Source: Actinomycetota bacterium (GTDB lineage: Bacteria; Actinomycetota; Aquicultoria; Subteraquimicrobiales; UBA9087). From it: DNA of 8,320 nt. The notes under the pieces are model-generated. The model searched no databases, was not told the origin of the DNA, and worked only from the letters and a program-made list of their open reading frames with translations. Where the stretch lies: contig DNCG01000008.1 in the NCBI GenBank assembly GCA_003491635.1, forward strand, positions 1-8,320, given 5' to 3'. How positions within the stretch are numbered: position 1 is the first letter of the stretch; every line of letters starts with the position of its first letter. Shown here piece by piece: positions 1 through 7,221 of the stretch. The position numbers and the translations under genes are program-made.

Positions 1-411
1 GTTAATGGCCGCCAGCAGGTCGGACTCGGTGGCCACCACCGGCTTGATATCGTAACCGGTGACAATTCTAAGGTCATCAATGGCAAAGATGTTGGCCGGA
101 TCGGCCATAGCCACCACCAGTTTCTCTCCTTCAAAATCTATGGGCAAAATGGTGTAGCGTCGGGCCATATCCTCGGAGATAATCGTGGCCGCACTAGGAT
201 TAATCTCGTAGTTTCCCACATCAACAAAGGGGAGATTCATCCGTTTTGCCAGTGTGGCAGCGATATCTGCCTCGGTAATGAAACCAAGGTCGACCAAGGT
301 TCGTCCCAGCGTCTTACCATCCTGAGACTCCAGCGCCTGCTGCAACTGTTCCTCGGTGATGAGACCTGCCTCTATTAGAATTTTTCCCAGTCTCTTTTTA
401 ACCCTGACCAT
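1..411 (-). CDS. pilB: Type IV pilus assembly / type II secretion ATPase PilB (GspE family), N-terminal part only
   Basis: The 137 visible codons start at ATG 411-409 and run off the left edge, so the ATPase core (Walker A, Walker B, Asp and His boxes) is not in the window. They form the GspE/MshE N-terminal domain. Residues 7-30 match the MshEN cyclic-di-GMP motif (RLG..L...G......L...L..Q), and residues 34-57 are a degenerate second copy (LG...L...G......I...L). A segment around residues 95-120 with 'VVAMADPANIFAIDD' is typical of this domain in pilus ATPases. Family members are cytoplasmic hexamers that power pilus extension or pseudopilus assembly. The start lies 3 bp after the aroE stop, with only a weak GAG-type ribosome site in the end of aroE, so it is probably co-translated with aroE. 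Without the core, GspE or MshE cannot be excluded; PilB is the commonest annotation for such genes in Gram-positive-type lineages. Confidence 0.85.
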   Translation of the reverse strand, partial: MVRVKKRLGKILIEAGLITEEQLQQALESQDGKTLGRTLVDLGFITEADIAATLAKRMNLPFVDVGNYEINPSAATIISEDMARRYTILPIDFEGEKLVVAMADPANIFAIDDLRIVTGYDIKPVVATESDLLAAIN

Positions 412-414
412 GAT

Positions 415-1281
415 TTATCTCAAACCCAGCTCCTTTTCTAGCGCCTCCCGCATCACCTTGATGGGAGAATCGAGATTTGTCCATATCTCGAAAGATGCCG
501 CCCCCTGATGCAGGAGCATGCCCAGGCCACCTAAGGTATGCGCCCCTCGCTTTCCGGCCAATTGGAGAAAGTTTGTCTCCACCGGCTTATAGATAAGATC
601 GCAGACAAGATGCCAACCGCCCAAAAAATCCGTGGAAATGGGGACCTCCTTCTTCTCCGGATCCATTCCAATGGGAGTTGCATTTACCACCAATTCAACT
701 TCAGAAAAAGCACCTGAAAGATCTCCCTCCATACCCATCGCCTTGACCTCACAGGAAGGAAAATTGCCCTGAAGAAGCTGGCACAGAGATTGTGCCCTCT
801 CCGGAGTTCGATTAACCACGATAATGCGCGATGACCCAGCTAAAGCTAGACTGACTGCCACCGCCCGAGCAGCTCCGCCAGCACCAACGATTAAAGCACC
901 CTTACCCCTAGGGTCAAACTTCGCATCCTGTTGAAGGGAGGAGATGAAACCTCGACCATCGGTGTTGTAACCGACGAGCCTTTCCCCTTGAATATGAATA
1001 GTATTCACAGCCCCAACAATCTGGGCATAGGAAGTCATCTCGTCCATGAAGGACATTACCGCTTCCTTGTAAGGCATGGTGACATTGACGCCCATAAAGT
1101 TGAGGGCCTTGAGACCATCCAGGGCGCGGTAAATATCGGCTTCTTCCACCACCAGAGGAAGATAGCACCAGTTGAGACCCATGTATTGGAAGGCAGCATT
1201 GTGCATGACGGGTGATAGCGTGTATTCCAAGGGATAACCGATTATCCCCGTCAATTTCGTCTTTCCATCTACCTTACACAC
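415..1281 (-). CDS. aroE: Shikimate dehydrogenase (NADP+), AroE
   Basis: AroE reduces 3-dehydroshikimate to shikimate with NADPH, the fourth step of the shikimate pathway to aromatic amino acids, in the cytoplasm. The 288-residue protein has the full family signature. The shikimate-site loop LSPVMHN is at 22-28. NVTMPYK at 66-72 contains the catalytic Lys72, and NTDGRGF at 106-112 contains the catalytic Asp108. The Rossmann glycine loop VGAGGAARA is at 132-140, and VNRT at 156-159 fits NADP over NAD. NATPIGM is at 200-206 and GGLGMLLHQGA at 251-261. The start is GTG 1281-1279, chosen because it keeps the 'GKTKL.G.IGYP' N-terminus common in the family; no ATG lies upstream in frame. It overlaps the end of yqeG by 8 bp, which suggests translational coupling. 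Length and motifs are normal, so this should be an active enzyme. Confidence 0.97.
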   Translation of the reverse strand: MCKVDGKTKLTGIIGYPLEYTLSPVMHNAAFQYMGLNWCYLPLVVEEADIYRALDGLKALNFMGVNVTMPYKEAVMSFMDEMTSYAQIVGAVNTIHIQGERLVGYNTDGRGFISSLQQDAKFDPRGKGALIVGAGGAARAVAVSLALAGSSRIIVVNRTPERAQSLCQLLQGNFPSCEVKAMGMEGDLSGAFSEVELVVNATPIGMDPEKKEVPISTDFLGGWHLVCDLIYKPVETNFLQLAGKRGAHTLGGLGMLLHQGAASFEIWTNLDSPIKVMREALEKELGLR

Positions 1282-1825
1282 AAAAACCGCCCCCCGAATC
1301 AGGAAAAGAAGCCCGATATTTTCGAAGCAAATCTTTTTTCTGCAGCTTTCGAAGAACCATTCTCTCTAATCGCCGCAAAATCCTGGTGTGCAAGAGCTCT
1401 CGGGGGCTTATAGGAACGACCAAAATGGTCACTAACCCAGCCAAGTTGCCCCCCAAAATATCGGTAAACAACTGATCTCCTATGACCGCCGTCTGAGAGC
1501 GAGAGGTACCCAAAATCTCCATGGCCTGGACAAAGGCACCGCCCCGAGGCTTGGCGGCCGGGGCTACCAAGGATAGACCAAGTTCATCAGCTATGGCCTT
1601 TACCCTCCCAGCCCAATTATTGGAAACGATACAGACCCTAAAACCCCTCTCAATGACCTCCTCAAGCCACTTGTGAACTCGCTCGGGGGCCTCCCGCTCA
1701 TGGCGGGGAACCAGTGTATTGTCCAGATCAACTATCAGGCCAGTGATTCCTCCCTTTTTCAGTTCCTCCGTATCAACATCGAATATGGAATCGTGATAAC
1801 CATCAGGGCGAAAACGCTCCAGCAA
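1274..1825 (-). CDS. yqeG: YqeG-family HAD (class IIIA) phosphatase
   Basis: This is a small cytosolic haloacid-dehalogenase-fold phosphatase of about 183 residues without a large cap domain. HAD motifs (numbered from the TTG start) are: motif I DLDNTL at 33-38 with nucleophile Asp33 and acid/base Asp35; motif II SNN at 68-70; motif III Lys92 in AKPRG; and motif IV GDQLFTD at 116-122 followed by ILGGN. The order and spacing match Bacillus YqeG. The family is related to the eukaryotic Gep4/PGPP1 phosphatidylglycerophosphate phosphatases, so that activity is possible here but not shown. I chose TTG 1825-1823 because a GAGGTGA ribosome site lies 5 nt upstream and the protein then begins M-L-E-R-F-R-P-D, like Bacillus YqeG (M-L-K-K-F). 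GTG 1834-1832 would add three residues and has no good ribosome site. The gene overlaps aroE by 8 bp; the two are also associated in Bacillus. Confidence 0.9.
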   Translation of the reverse strand: MLERFRPDGYHDSIFDVDTEELKKGGITGLIVDLDNTLVPRHEREAPERVHKWLEEVIERGFRVCIVSNNWAGRVKAIADELGLSLVAPAAKPRGGAFVQAMEILGTSRSQTAVIGDQLFTDILGGNLAGLVTILVVPISPRELLHTRILRRLERMVLRKLQKKDLLRKYRASFPDSGGGFCV

Positions 1826-1830
1826 AGGGC

Positions 1831-1837
1831 TCACCTC
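1831..1837 (-). promoter_or_regulatory. Shine-Dalgarno of yqeG (decides TTG start)
   Basis: GAGGTGA on the minus strand lies 5 nt upstream of TTG 1825-1823. The alternative GTG start (1834-1832) lies inside this motif, which argues that the TTG is the real start. Confidence 0.55.
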
Positions 1838-1846
1838 ATATCACAA

Positions 1847-1877
1847 ATTATATCGGCACACTCGAGAATTTTCTTAA
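1847..1877 (-). promoter_or_regulatory. Possible internal promoter upstream of yqeG
   Basis: A perfect TATAAT hexamer lies at 1852-1847 (minus strand), in the widest gap after the first promoter. A weak -35, TTAAGA (4 of 6 to TTGACA), lies at 1877-1872 with a 19-bp spacer, longer than the preferred 17. A start near 1840 would give a leader of about 15 nt that still includes the GAGGTGA ribosome site. The perfect -10 and its position in a gap support it; the poor -35 and long spacer count against it. Confidence 0.35.
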
Positions 1878-1911
1878 CCTTCTCCGACAAGACGATCTTC
1901 AGTTGGAGCAG

Positions 1912-2994
1912 TTATTTTAAGCCCTTTTTTGCCTCTTGCTTTGCCTTTACAAAATCTTCATAAGAACTGGTGAAGGCGTGCCTCCCATCGGAATCGGTCA
2001 GCACATAGTAAAGGTAGTCCACCTCGGCGGGATTCAAGGCCGCCTTCAAGCAGGCCAATCCCGGATTGCAAATGGGGCCAGGAGGAAGCCCAAGCTGCAA
2101 ATAAGTATTGTATGGCGAGGCAGTCTTTAGGTCATCCTCGGTCAATCCGGTTTTCTTCATGGGAAGAATATACTGAACAGTGGCATCTATCTGCAAAGGC
2201 ATACCCATTTGCAACCGGTTGTAGATAACCGCAGCGATGAGAGAGCGCTCTTCGGGAATTTTGGCTTCCTTCTCTATCAGAGAGGCCACGGTAACAACCT
2301 CATAAACGGTCAGATTTCTTGCCTTCGCCACAGACCAATCTAGCGAAGAGGTCTCCTTCTCGAACTGGGCAAGCAACCGATTGAGGAATTCATCCGCCGT
2401 TGTATCCTCGTCTATCCGATAAGTTTTCGGAAAAAGGTAACCCTCAAGGCTTGAGCCGGGATTACTTTCGAGAAAATCGTAGCTCCACAGCGCAGAAGAG
2501 GCATGATCAGAGGTACGCCCCTCTTTCGCTAATCTTCTGAACTCCTCGGCATCCACTTCGGTTCTAGCCTTCAACCTATCGGCAATCTGATCGATGGTGA
2601 AACCTTCCGGAATCACCACTGTGAAGACTTTCTTGATGGGTCCTCTGCGGAGAACATCTAGGGCTTCCGTGTAGGACATCCCTCGCCTAAACTGATATTC
2701 TCCAGGCAAAACCCTTTTATCCGCCCCGCTTCGGCCAGCTAAAACTTTAAGGTTCAATGAGCTGGCTACCACCTTTTCCCGAACCAAAGCATCAGCAACC
2801 TCAGAAAAAGAGGAACCGGACTGGACGACGATTCTTACGTTCCCCTTTGCAATGGTTAAGGGCCAAAGAAGTGACCACAAAGCAAACAACCCAACCAAGA
2901 CCATGAGAAGAGTAAAAGCAAGAGTCAACCCACTTCTCTTCGACAAGTGGATTCCTTCTGGAAAAATCTTTTTTCTCTCCCTGCCTCCGCTCAA
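1912..2994 (-). CDS. mltG: Endolytic murein transglycosylase MltG (YceG-like)
   Basis: MltG cleaves nascent peptidoglycan strands near the membrane and is thought to set glycan strand length by terminating elongation. The 360-residue protein has a basic cytoplasmic N-terminus, one membrane anchor (about 23-48), a LysM-like region (about 52-118) and the YceG catalytic domain (about 120-355). Family motifs are LEGYLFPKTY at 183-192, SLIEKEA at 238-244 with the catalytic Glu241, LQIDATVQY at 267-275, SPYNTY at 293-298 and GLPPGPICNPG at 302-312. It is full length, so it should be an active, outward-facing membrane enzyme. The start is uncertain. TTG 2994-2992 leaves a 10-bp gap after ruvX but has a poor ribosome site. 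TTG 2946-2944 (residue 17) has AGAAGGA 6 nt upstream and still keeps the membrane segment. The ruvX-mltG pairing is common in Gram-positive bacteria. Confidence 0.95.
   Translation of the reverse strand: MSGGRERKKIFPEGIHLSKRSGLTLAFTLLMVLVGLFALWSLLWPLTIAKGNVRIVVQSGSSFSEVADALVREKVVASSLNLKVLAGRSGADKRVLPGEYQFRRGMSYTEALDVLRRGPIKKVFTVVIPEGFTIDQIADRLKARTEVDAEEFRRLAKEGRTSDHASSALWSYDFLESNPGSSLEGYLFPKTYRIDEDTTADEFLNRLLAQFEKETSSLDWSVAKARNLTVYEVVTVASLIEKEAKIPEERSLIAAVIYNRLQMGMPLQIDATVQYILPMKKTGLTEDDLKTASPYNTYLQLGLPPGPICNPGLACLKAALNPAEVDYLYYVLTDSDGRHAFTSSYEDFVKAKQEAKKGLK
2953..2959 (-). promoter_or_regulatory. Shine-Dalgarno-like site supporting an internal TTG start of mltG
   Basis: AGAAGGA on the minus strand ends 6 nt before TTG 2946-2944, codon 17 of the longer mltG reading. 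It is a better ribosome site than anything placed correctly before TTG 2994, so the mature start may be 48 bp inside the annotated gene. Confidence 0.4.
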
Positions 2995-3004
2995 CCCTGG
3001 CAGA

Positions 3005-3430
3005 TTACTCCCCCTCCTCCCAACGCAAATTATCCAGGTAGCTCTGCAAAATGACGGAAGCGGCCACCTTGTCGACTATTCTTTTTCTCTTCGCCCGTTT
3101 AACATCCAGGGACAGGAGCACCTTCTCAGCAACAAGCGTGGTCAGCCTCTCATCCCAACTCCGGATGGGAATGGGCAAAATGGAGCCAAGCTTATCGATG
3201 TATTCCATCACCGCCCTGGCCTGAGACCCCACTGTCCCATTTAATTTCAAAGGCAAACCCACGATGATCCCATCGATCTGATATTCGGCGATGATCTCCC
3301 GAAGCTTCTGTATCTCCGAATCGAACTTTCCACGTTCTATAACCGTTAGAGCCTGGGCTGTATGGCAAAGAGGATCGGATATCGCCACCCCGATCCTCTT
3401 AGTCCCTATATCCAAACCCATCTTCCTCAT
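3005..3430 (-). CDS. ruvX: RuvX/YqgF-family nuclease (putative pre-16S rRNA nuclease / Holliday junction resolvase)
   Basis: This is a 141-residue RNase H-like protein of the YqgF family. E. coli YqgF is implicated in 16S rRNA 5'-end maturation, and Mycobacterium RuvX resolves Holliday junctions in vitro, so the role here cannot be fixed from sequence. Visible motifs are GLDIGTKRIGVAISD at 5-19 (metal ligand Asp7), GIIVGLPLKLNGT at 54-66, SWDERLTT at 91-98 (acidic Glu94) and VDKVAASVILQSYLD at 119-133 (Asp120). All three acidic residues are present, so it is probably catalytic. The ATG start at 3430-3428 shares ATGA with the alaS stop (4-bp overlap), which suggests its translation depends on alaS. 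A second ATG at codon 4 is possible but has no better ribosome site. The length is typical of the family. Confidence 0.95.
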   Translation of the reverse strand: MRKMGLDIGTKRIGVAISDPLCHTAQALTVIERGKFDSEIQKLREIIAEYQIDGIIVGLPLKLNGTVGSQARAVMEYIDKLGSILPIPIRSWDERLTTLVAEKVLLSLDVKRAKRKRIVDKVAASVILQSYLDNLRWEEGE

Positions 3431-6075
3431 CGCGTTTTCTCTCTTCGCTTCTTCACCCTTTCCCGAACAAACCCTAAAGCCTTCTCGAGAGCTTGGGGTA
3501 TCTTCTCGGGGTGCTTGCCCCCAGCCTGAGCCAGTTCGGGCTTGCCGCCACCCCCTCCTCCAACTAGAGGGGCTATCTCTTTCAAAATCTCTCCCGCGTG
3601 GAAGCCATCACCCACCAGATCAGATGTGACCGCCGAAACCAACATGGCCTTTCTCCCAGAGACAGCAGCCAATACTATTATCCCGCTCCCGACCTTTTCC
3701 CTCAAGAGATCCACGTAGGAGCGTAAGTCAGCCACATTCCTCGCCTCCACGGACTTGAGGATGACCTTTACGCCATTGACTATCCGAGCAGAGGCGACGA
3801 TCTCTTCAACTTGAGCCCCCATCAACCGTGACCTCAAGGACTCTATCTCGCACTCCTTATCCTTTAGATCTGCCAGAAGACTCTCAATGCGACCGGCCAC
3901 ATCAGAAACCCCAATCTTTAGAGAATCAGCCACCTTTTCGAGGATTTTTTCCTCCCGATATATGTAGTCCAGGGCTCGATGGGAGGTAAGCGCCTCTATC
4001 CGACGAAGATTTGCTCCTATGCTTCCTTCGTCAATGATTTTAAGCAGCCCCACCTCAGCAGTCGAGGTCACGTGGGTTCCACCACAAAGCTCCCGACTGA
4101 TTTCATCGACCTCCACCACCCTCACAAACTCGTCATATTTCTCGCCAAAAAGGGCGATGGCTCCGCTCTCTTTGGCAAATTCAAGAGAGGTCACATAGCA
4201 TCTCACTGGGTGATTCTCAAAAATCTTGCCATTGACCAGTTTTTCAACCCTCCGGATTTCCTCAGAAGTCAAAGCGGAGGGATGAGTGAAATCAAAACGG
4301 AATCTCCTGTCGCTCACGAGAGAGCCAGCCTGTCTCGCGTGCTTGCCCAAAACAGTCCGTAAAGCCCATTGAAGGAGATGGGTCGCCGTATGATTTCTAC
4401 AGATCGCAGCCCGCCGAACCGTATCGATCGCGGCTGTTGTCACCTGACCAGCCTCGATGGTCCCCTCAACCACCTTTCCCCTGTGAATATACACCCCGGG
4501 GAGGGAAATCTGAGCATCCGTTGCCTCGAACTTGCCAGTGGTGGTCTCCACCAGACCAGTATCTCCCACCTGACCTCCCATCTCAGCGTAAAATGGCGTC
4601 TTGTCCAAAACAATCTCTATTTCCTCTCCCGCCTGAGCCTTGGGTACAACCACTTCCCCTTTGACGATGGCAACGACGGTTGCCCGCACGACATCCTGGG
4701 AGTAACCAACGAACTCGGTCTCTCCATACTGATCCAATATTTCATTGTAAACCTCTTTCGGACCGGCTAACTTCTTCTCTTCCCAGGTGGCTCTCGCCTT
4801 CGCTCGCTGTTCCTCCATTAGAACATCAAAGCCTTGGCGATCTATTGAAAGACCACTCTCTTCTGCTATCTCTTCGGTCAGCTCCACGGGAAAGCCATAG
4901 GTGTCATAGAGCTGAAAGACAGCATCCCCAGGGACTTCCAAAGCTCCCCTCGACTTAACCTTCTTGACAACCTCACCCAGGATCGACAAACCCGATCTGA
5001 GAGTCTGGGAGAATCTCTCCTCCTCTGAGGTGGCAATACGGGTGATGAACTCCCGATTCTCTCGAACCTCTGGATATACCTCTTCCATCACCTTCACCAC
5101 AACGTCGATTAGTTCGGAAAGGAAAAGTTCTTTGATCCCCAAAAGTCTCCCATGGCGAACGGCCCTCCTCAGGAGTCTTCTCAGGATGTAGCCTCTCCCC
5201 TCGTTTGAAGGTAAAACTCCATCTCCGATCAAAAAGGTAACCGCCCGCACATGATCAGCGATAATTCTAAGCGAAACATCCTTGGCCGCATTCTTCCCAT
5301 ATTCCACCCCGGCTAAATCCGCCACCCTATCCACGATGGGTTTCAGGAGATCGGTTTCAAAGGTGGTGAAGACACCTTGAAGGACGGCCGCCGCCCTCTC
5401 TAAACCCATGCCCGTGTCGATGTTCTTCTTGGGCAAGAGGTTGAGATTTCCCTTTTCGTCCCGGTTGTACTGCATAAAAACCAAATTCCAGACTTCGAGA
5501 AACCTGTCGCAGTCGCAATCAACACTGCAGGTTTCCTTCCCACAACCTCGTTCCTCGCCAAAATCATAGACCAGCTCCGAGCAGGGGCCACAGGGCCCAG
5601 TGGGACCAGCCGACCAGAAATTATCCTCCTCACCCATCCGGACAATCCTCTCTTCCGGAAACCCAATGATCTTCCAGATACCGAAAGACTCGTCATCCTC
5701 TCGATAGATTGTGACCCAGAGCTTATCGGGGTCGAACTTTAAAACCCCAGTTAAAAACTCCCAGGCCCAGGAAATGGCCTCCTTCTTGTAATAGTCGCCG
5801 AAAGAGAAATTGCCCAGCATCTCAAAGAAGGTTAAGTGTCGGGCAGTACGACCAACTCGCTCAATATCGGTGGTCCTTGCACACTTCTGACAGGTAGCCG
5901 CCCCAGTGAACTCCGGTTTCACCTCTCCCTGAAAGATGGGTTTAAACTGAATCATCCCGGCACCGGTGACAAGAAGGGACGGATCTTGTGGAACCAGAGA
6001 CGAGCTGGGAAGAACGGTATGACCCCTCTCCTGAAAAAATTTCAAAAATTTCTCCCTTATCTCACCGCTGGTCAT
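3427..6075 (-). CDS. alaS: Alanyl-tRNA synthetase AlaS
   Basis: AlaRS charges tRNA-Ala and removes mischarged Ser or Gly. The protein is 882 residues, normal for bacteria. The class II catalytic core occupies about 1-245: motif 2 is around Arg78-Lys97 (RHLTFFEMLGNFSFGDYYK region), and motif 3 GMGLERAA is at 222-229. A Cys-rich loop (GCGKETC..DCDCDRF) at 177-192 is seen in many AlaRS proteins. The tRNA-recognition domain follows, to about 460. The editing domain carries the zinc site HTATH at 562-566 and CGGTH at 664-668. A short coiled-coil stretch (about 730-760) leads to the C-Ala/DHHA1 domain, with its Gly-rich loop followed by KPELAQAGG at 845-853. The start is ATG 6075-6073, which gives the standard 'EIREKFLKFF' N-terminus. 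The frame stays open upstream to 6489, but that part has no AlaRS-like sequence and overlaps the preceding permease gene. Confidence 0.98.
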   Translation of the reverse strand: MTSGEIREKFLKFFQERGHTVLPSSSLVPQDPSLLVTGAGMIQFKPIFQGEVKPEFTGAATCQKCARTTDIERVGRTARHLTFFEMLGNFSFGDYYKKEAISWAWEFLTGVLKFDPDKLWVTIYREDDESFGIWKIIGFPEERIVRMGEEDNFWSAGPTGPCGPCSELVYDFGEERGCGKETCSVDCDCDRFLEVWNLVFMQYNRDEKGNLNLLPKKNIDTGMGLERAAAVLQGVFTTFETDLLKPIVDRVADLAGVEYGKNAAKDVSLRIIADHVRAVTFLIGDGVLPSNEGRGYILRRLLRRAVRHGRLLGIKELFLSELIDVVVKVMEEVYPEVRENREFITRIATSEEERFSQTLRSGLSILGEVVKKVKSRGALEVPGDAVFQLYDTYGFPVELTEEIAEESGLSIDRQGFDVLMEEQRAKARATWEEKKLAGPKEVYNEILDQYGETEFVGYSQDVVRATVVAIVKGEVVVPKAQAGEEIEIVLDKTPFYAEMGGQVGDTGLVETTTGKFEATDAQISLPGVYIHRGKVVEGTIEAGQVTTAAIDTVRRAAICRNHTATHLLQWALRTVLGKHARQAGSLVSDRRFRFDFTHPSALTSEEIRRVEKLVNGKIFENHPVRCYVTSLEFAKESGAIALFGEKYDEFVRVVEVDEISRELCGGTHVTSTAEVGLLKIIDEGSIGANLRRIEALTSHRALDYIYREEKILEKVADSLKIGVSDVAGRIESLLADLKDKECEIESLRSRLMGAQVEEIVASARIVNGVKVILKSVEARNVADLRSYVDLLREKVGSGIIVLAAVSGRKAMLVSAVTSDLVGDGFHAGEILKEIAPLVGGGGGGKPELAQAGGKHPEKIPQALEKALGFVRERVKKRREKTR

Positions 6076-6078
6076 AAT

Positions 6079-6087
6079 CCACCCCTC
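6079..6087 (-). promoter_or_regulatory. Shine-Dalgarno of alaS
   Basis: GAGGGGTGG on the minus strand lies in the 32-bp gap after the permease gene; its GAGGGG core ends 6 nt before ATG 6075. It fixes the alaS start and rejects the much longer open frame. The gap is too short for a T-box leader. Confidence 0.7.
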
Positions 6088-6107
6088 GAGAGTGAAATCT
6101 TCCCATG

Positions 6108-7190
6108 TTACATCTTCTCCAGAAAATGATAGACCAGGGCCTTGCCCACCGCTAGAAGAGGAATTGCCAACAACAATCCCATGAAACCGAAGAGAGCTGC
6201 TCCCACAAGGAGAGCGAAGACCACCATAACCGGGTGCAGGTTGACCTGCTGACTGATGATACTGGGAGAGAGAATCATCGCATCTATGCTCTGGACGATG
6301 ACCATGGCAACTATAACCCAAAATGCCAGAATGGGTGACTTGATGAAGGCCACGAGCGCCGCCAGAAGGCCTCCAACTATCGGACCAAAGTAGGGAATCA
6401 CATTCAATATCCCCACGATGATTCCAAGCACAATAGCGAAGTCGACTCCGAGAATCGTCAGGGCTATGATGGCCAGAATGCCCACGCAAAGAGCCACCAG
6501 AAGCCGACCCCTCAAGAAACCACCCACAATAACATGACTCTTTCGAAGTATGATTAATGTCTCCTCCCTATGTCTGCCCCGAATGAGACCATTCATTGTG
6601 AGTTTGATCTTCTTCAAATCCTTGAGGATGTAGAAGGCAAGGACTGGAGCTAAGACCAGATAAAAGAGACCATAGACAACATTTATCGTCATACTGGGAA
6701 GACGCGAAAGTAGCTTCAAGGTGACATTCTTCAGCGAATTCAGGGCTTCCTCCAAGAGTTCCCCGGCCATTCGCGGAACTCGCACGCCCACCAACTCCTT
6801 CTGATATACCTCCATCAGCTCGGTGGCCCTTTTCACGTAACCGGGCAGGTTATCAATAAACTCCCTGCCCTGCTGTACTACTATGGGCGCCAGGTACACG
6901 AAGATTAAGACGACAAAAAAGATCACTAAAAAATAGGCGAAAACGACTGCCAAAAGCCGTGGAATCTTCCGGCCCTCGAGATAACGAACGAGCGGTTCCA
7001 TCACATAGACAATGACCCCCGTCAGCATGAAAAGAAGAAAAATCGGCTGGATCTTTCTGATCGCAAAAGCCAGTGCAAACAGGAAGATCAAACAACCAAG
7101 GATCGTCCAGATTATAACTCCCGTTTTCTTCCATCCTTGATAGGTTTCCTCGCCAGAATGCCTCATAAACCCAGTCACCCCATTGGGCAT
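6108..7190 (-). CDS. AI-2E family transporter (PerM/YrrI-like multi-pass membrane protein)
   Basis: This is a 360-residue integral membrane protein with the AI-2E/UPF0118 family layout. Hydrophobic segments lie at about 24-42, 48-66, 79-104, 168-189, 229-248, 250-280, 286-305 and 318-350. A soluble loop at about 105-165 follows the third segment. Family motifs are GGFLRGRLLVALCVGI at 223-238, ILNVIPYFGPIVGG at 261-274, and LSPSIISQQVNLHP at 307-320 with the following GFMGLLLAIPLLAV. Members have been linked to AI-2 export, Na+/H+ exchange or other export, so the substrate is unknown. The start may be ATG 7190, which has no ribosome site, or ATG 7166 (codon 9), which has GGGGTGA upstream; the shorter form is likely. 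An AI-2E-family gene (yrrI) also sits beside alaS in Bacillus, so its presence here is probably conserved context. Confidence 0.92.
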   Translation of the reverse strand: MPNGVTGFMRHSGEETYQGWKKTGVIIWTILGCLIFLFALAFAIRKIQPIFLLFMLTGVIVYVMEPLVRYLEGRKIPRLLAVVFAYFLVIFFVVLIFVYLAPIVVQQGREFIDNLPGYVKRATELMEVYQKELVGVRVPRMAGELLEEALNSLKNVTLKLLSRLPSMTINVVYGLFYLVLAPVLAFYILKDLKKIKLTMNGLIRGRHREETLIILRKSHVIVGGFLRGRLLVALCVGILAIIALTILGVDFAIVLGIIVGILNVIPYFGPIVGGLLAALVAFIKSPILAFWVIVAMVIVQSIDAMILSPSIISQQVNLHPVMVVFALLVGAALFGFMGLLLAIPLLAVGKALVYHFLEKM

Positions 7191-7221
7191 ACTTAAGAAG
7201 GGGAAACTTAAAAAGTGGAAA

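Noticed and set aside
1866..1886. GAGAA/TTCTC inverted repeat as a terminator after mltG
   Set aside because: The stem is 5 bp with an 11-nt loop, is AT-rich and lacks a following T-tract, so it is not a credible terminator.
1831..1890. Tiny minus-strand frame (TTG, 19 codons) in the mltG-yqeG gap
   Set aside because: It has no ribosome site or recognisable sequence, it overlaps the TATAAT, and it is too short to support as a gene.
2852..3629. Plus-strand open frames across mltG, ruvX and the end of alaS
   Set aside because: They are antisense to three well-identified genes, without plausible domains or ribosome sites.
3979..4770. Plus-strand open frames of 127 and 133 codons
   Set aside because: They are antisense to alaS, unlike any family I know, and are shadows of alaS codon bias.
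5400..5696. 98-codon open frame on the minus strand inside alaS
   Set aside because: It lies within the AlaRS catalytic core in another frame, is low-complexity and Arg/Ser-rich, and has no family resemblance.
6076..6107. T-box or other leader riboswitch before alaS
   Set aside because: The gap is only 32 bp and is filled by the ribosome site; there is no room for a structured leader.
6076..6489. Upstream in-frame extension of alaS (138 codons) giving a 1020-residue protein
   Set aside because: The extension overlaps the permease gene in another frame, has no AlaRS-like sequence, and a strong ribosome site marks ATG 6075 as the start.
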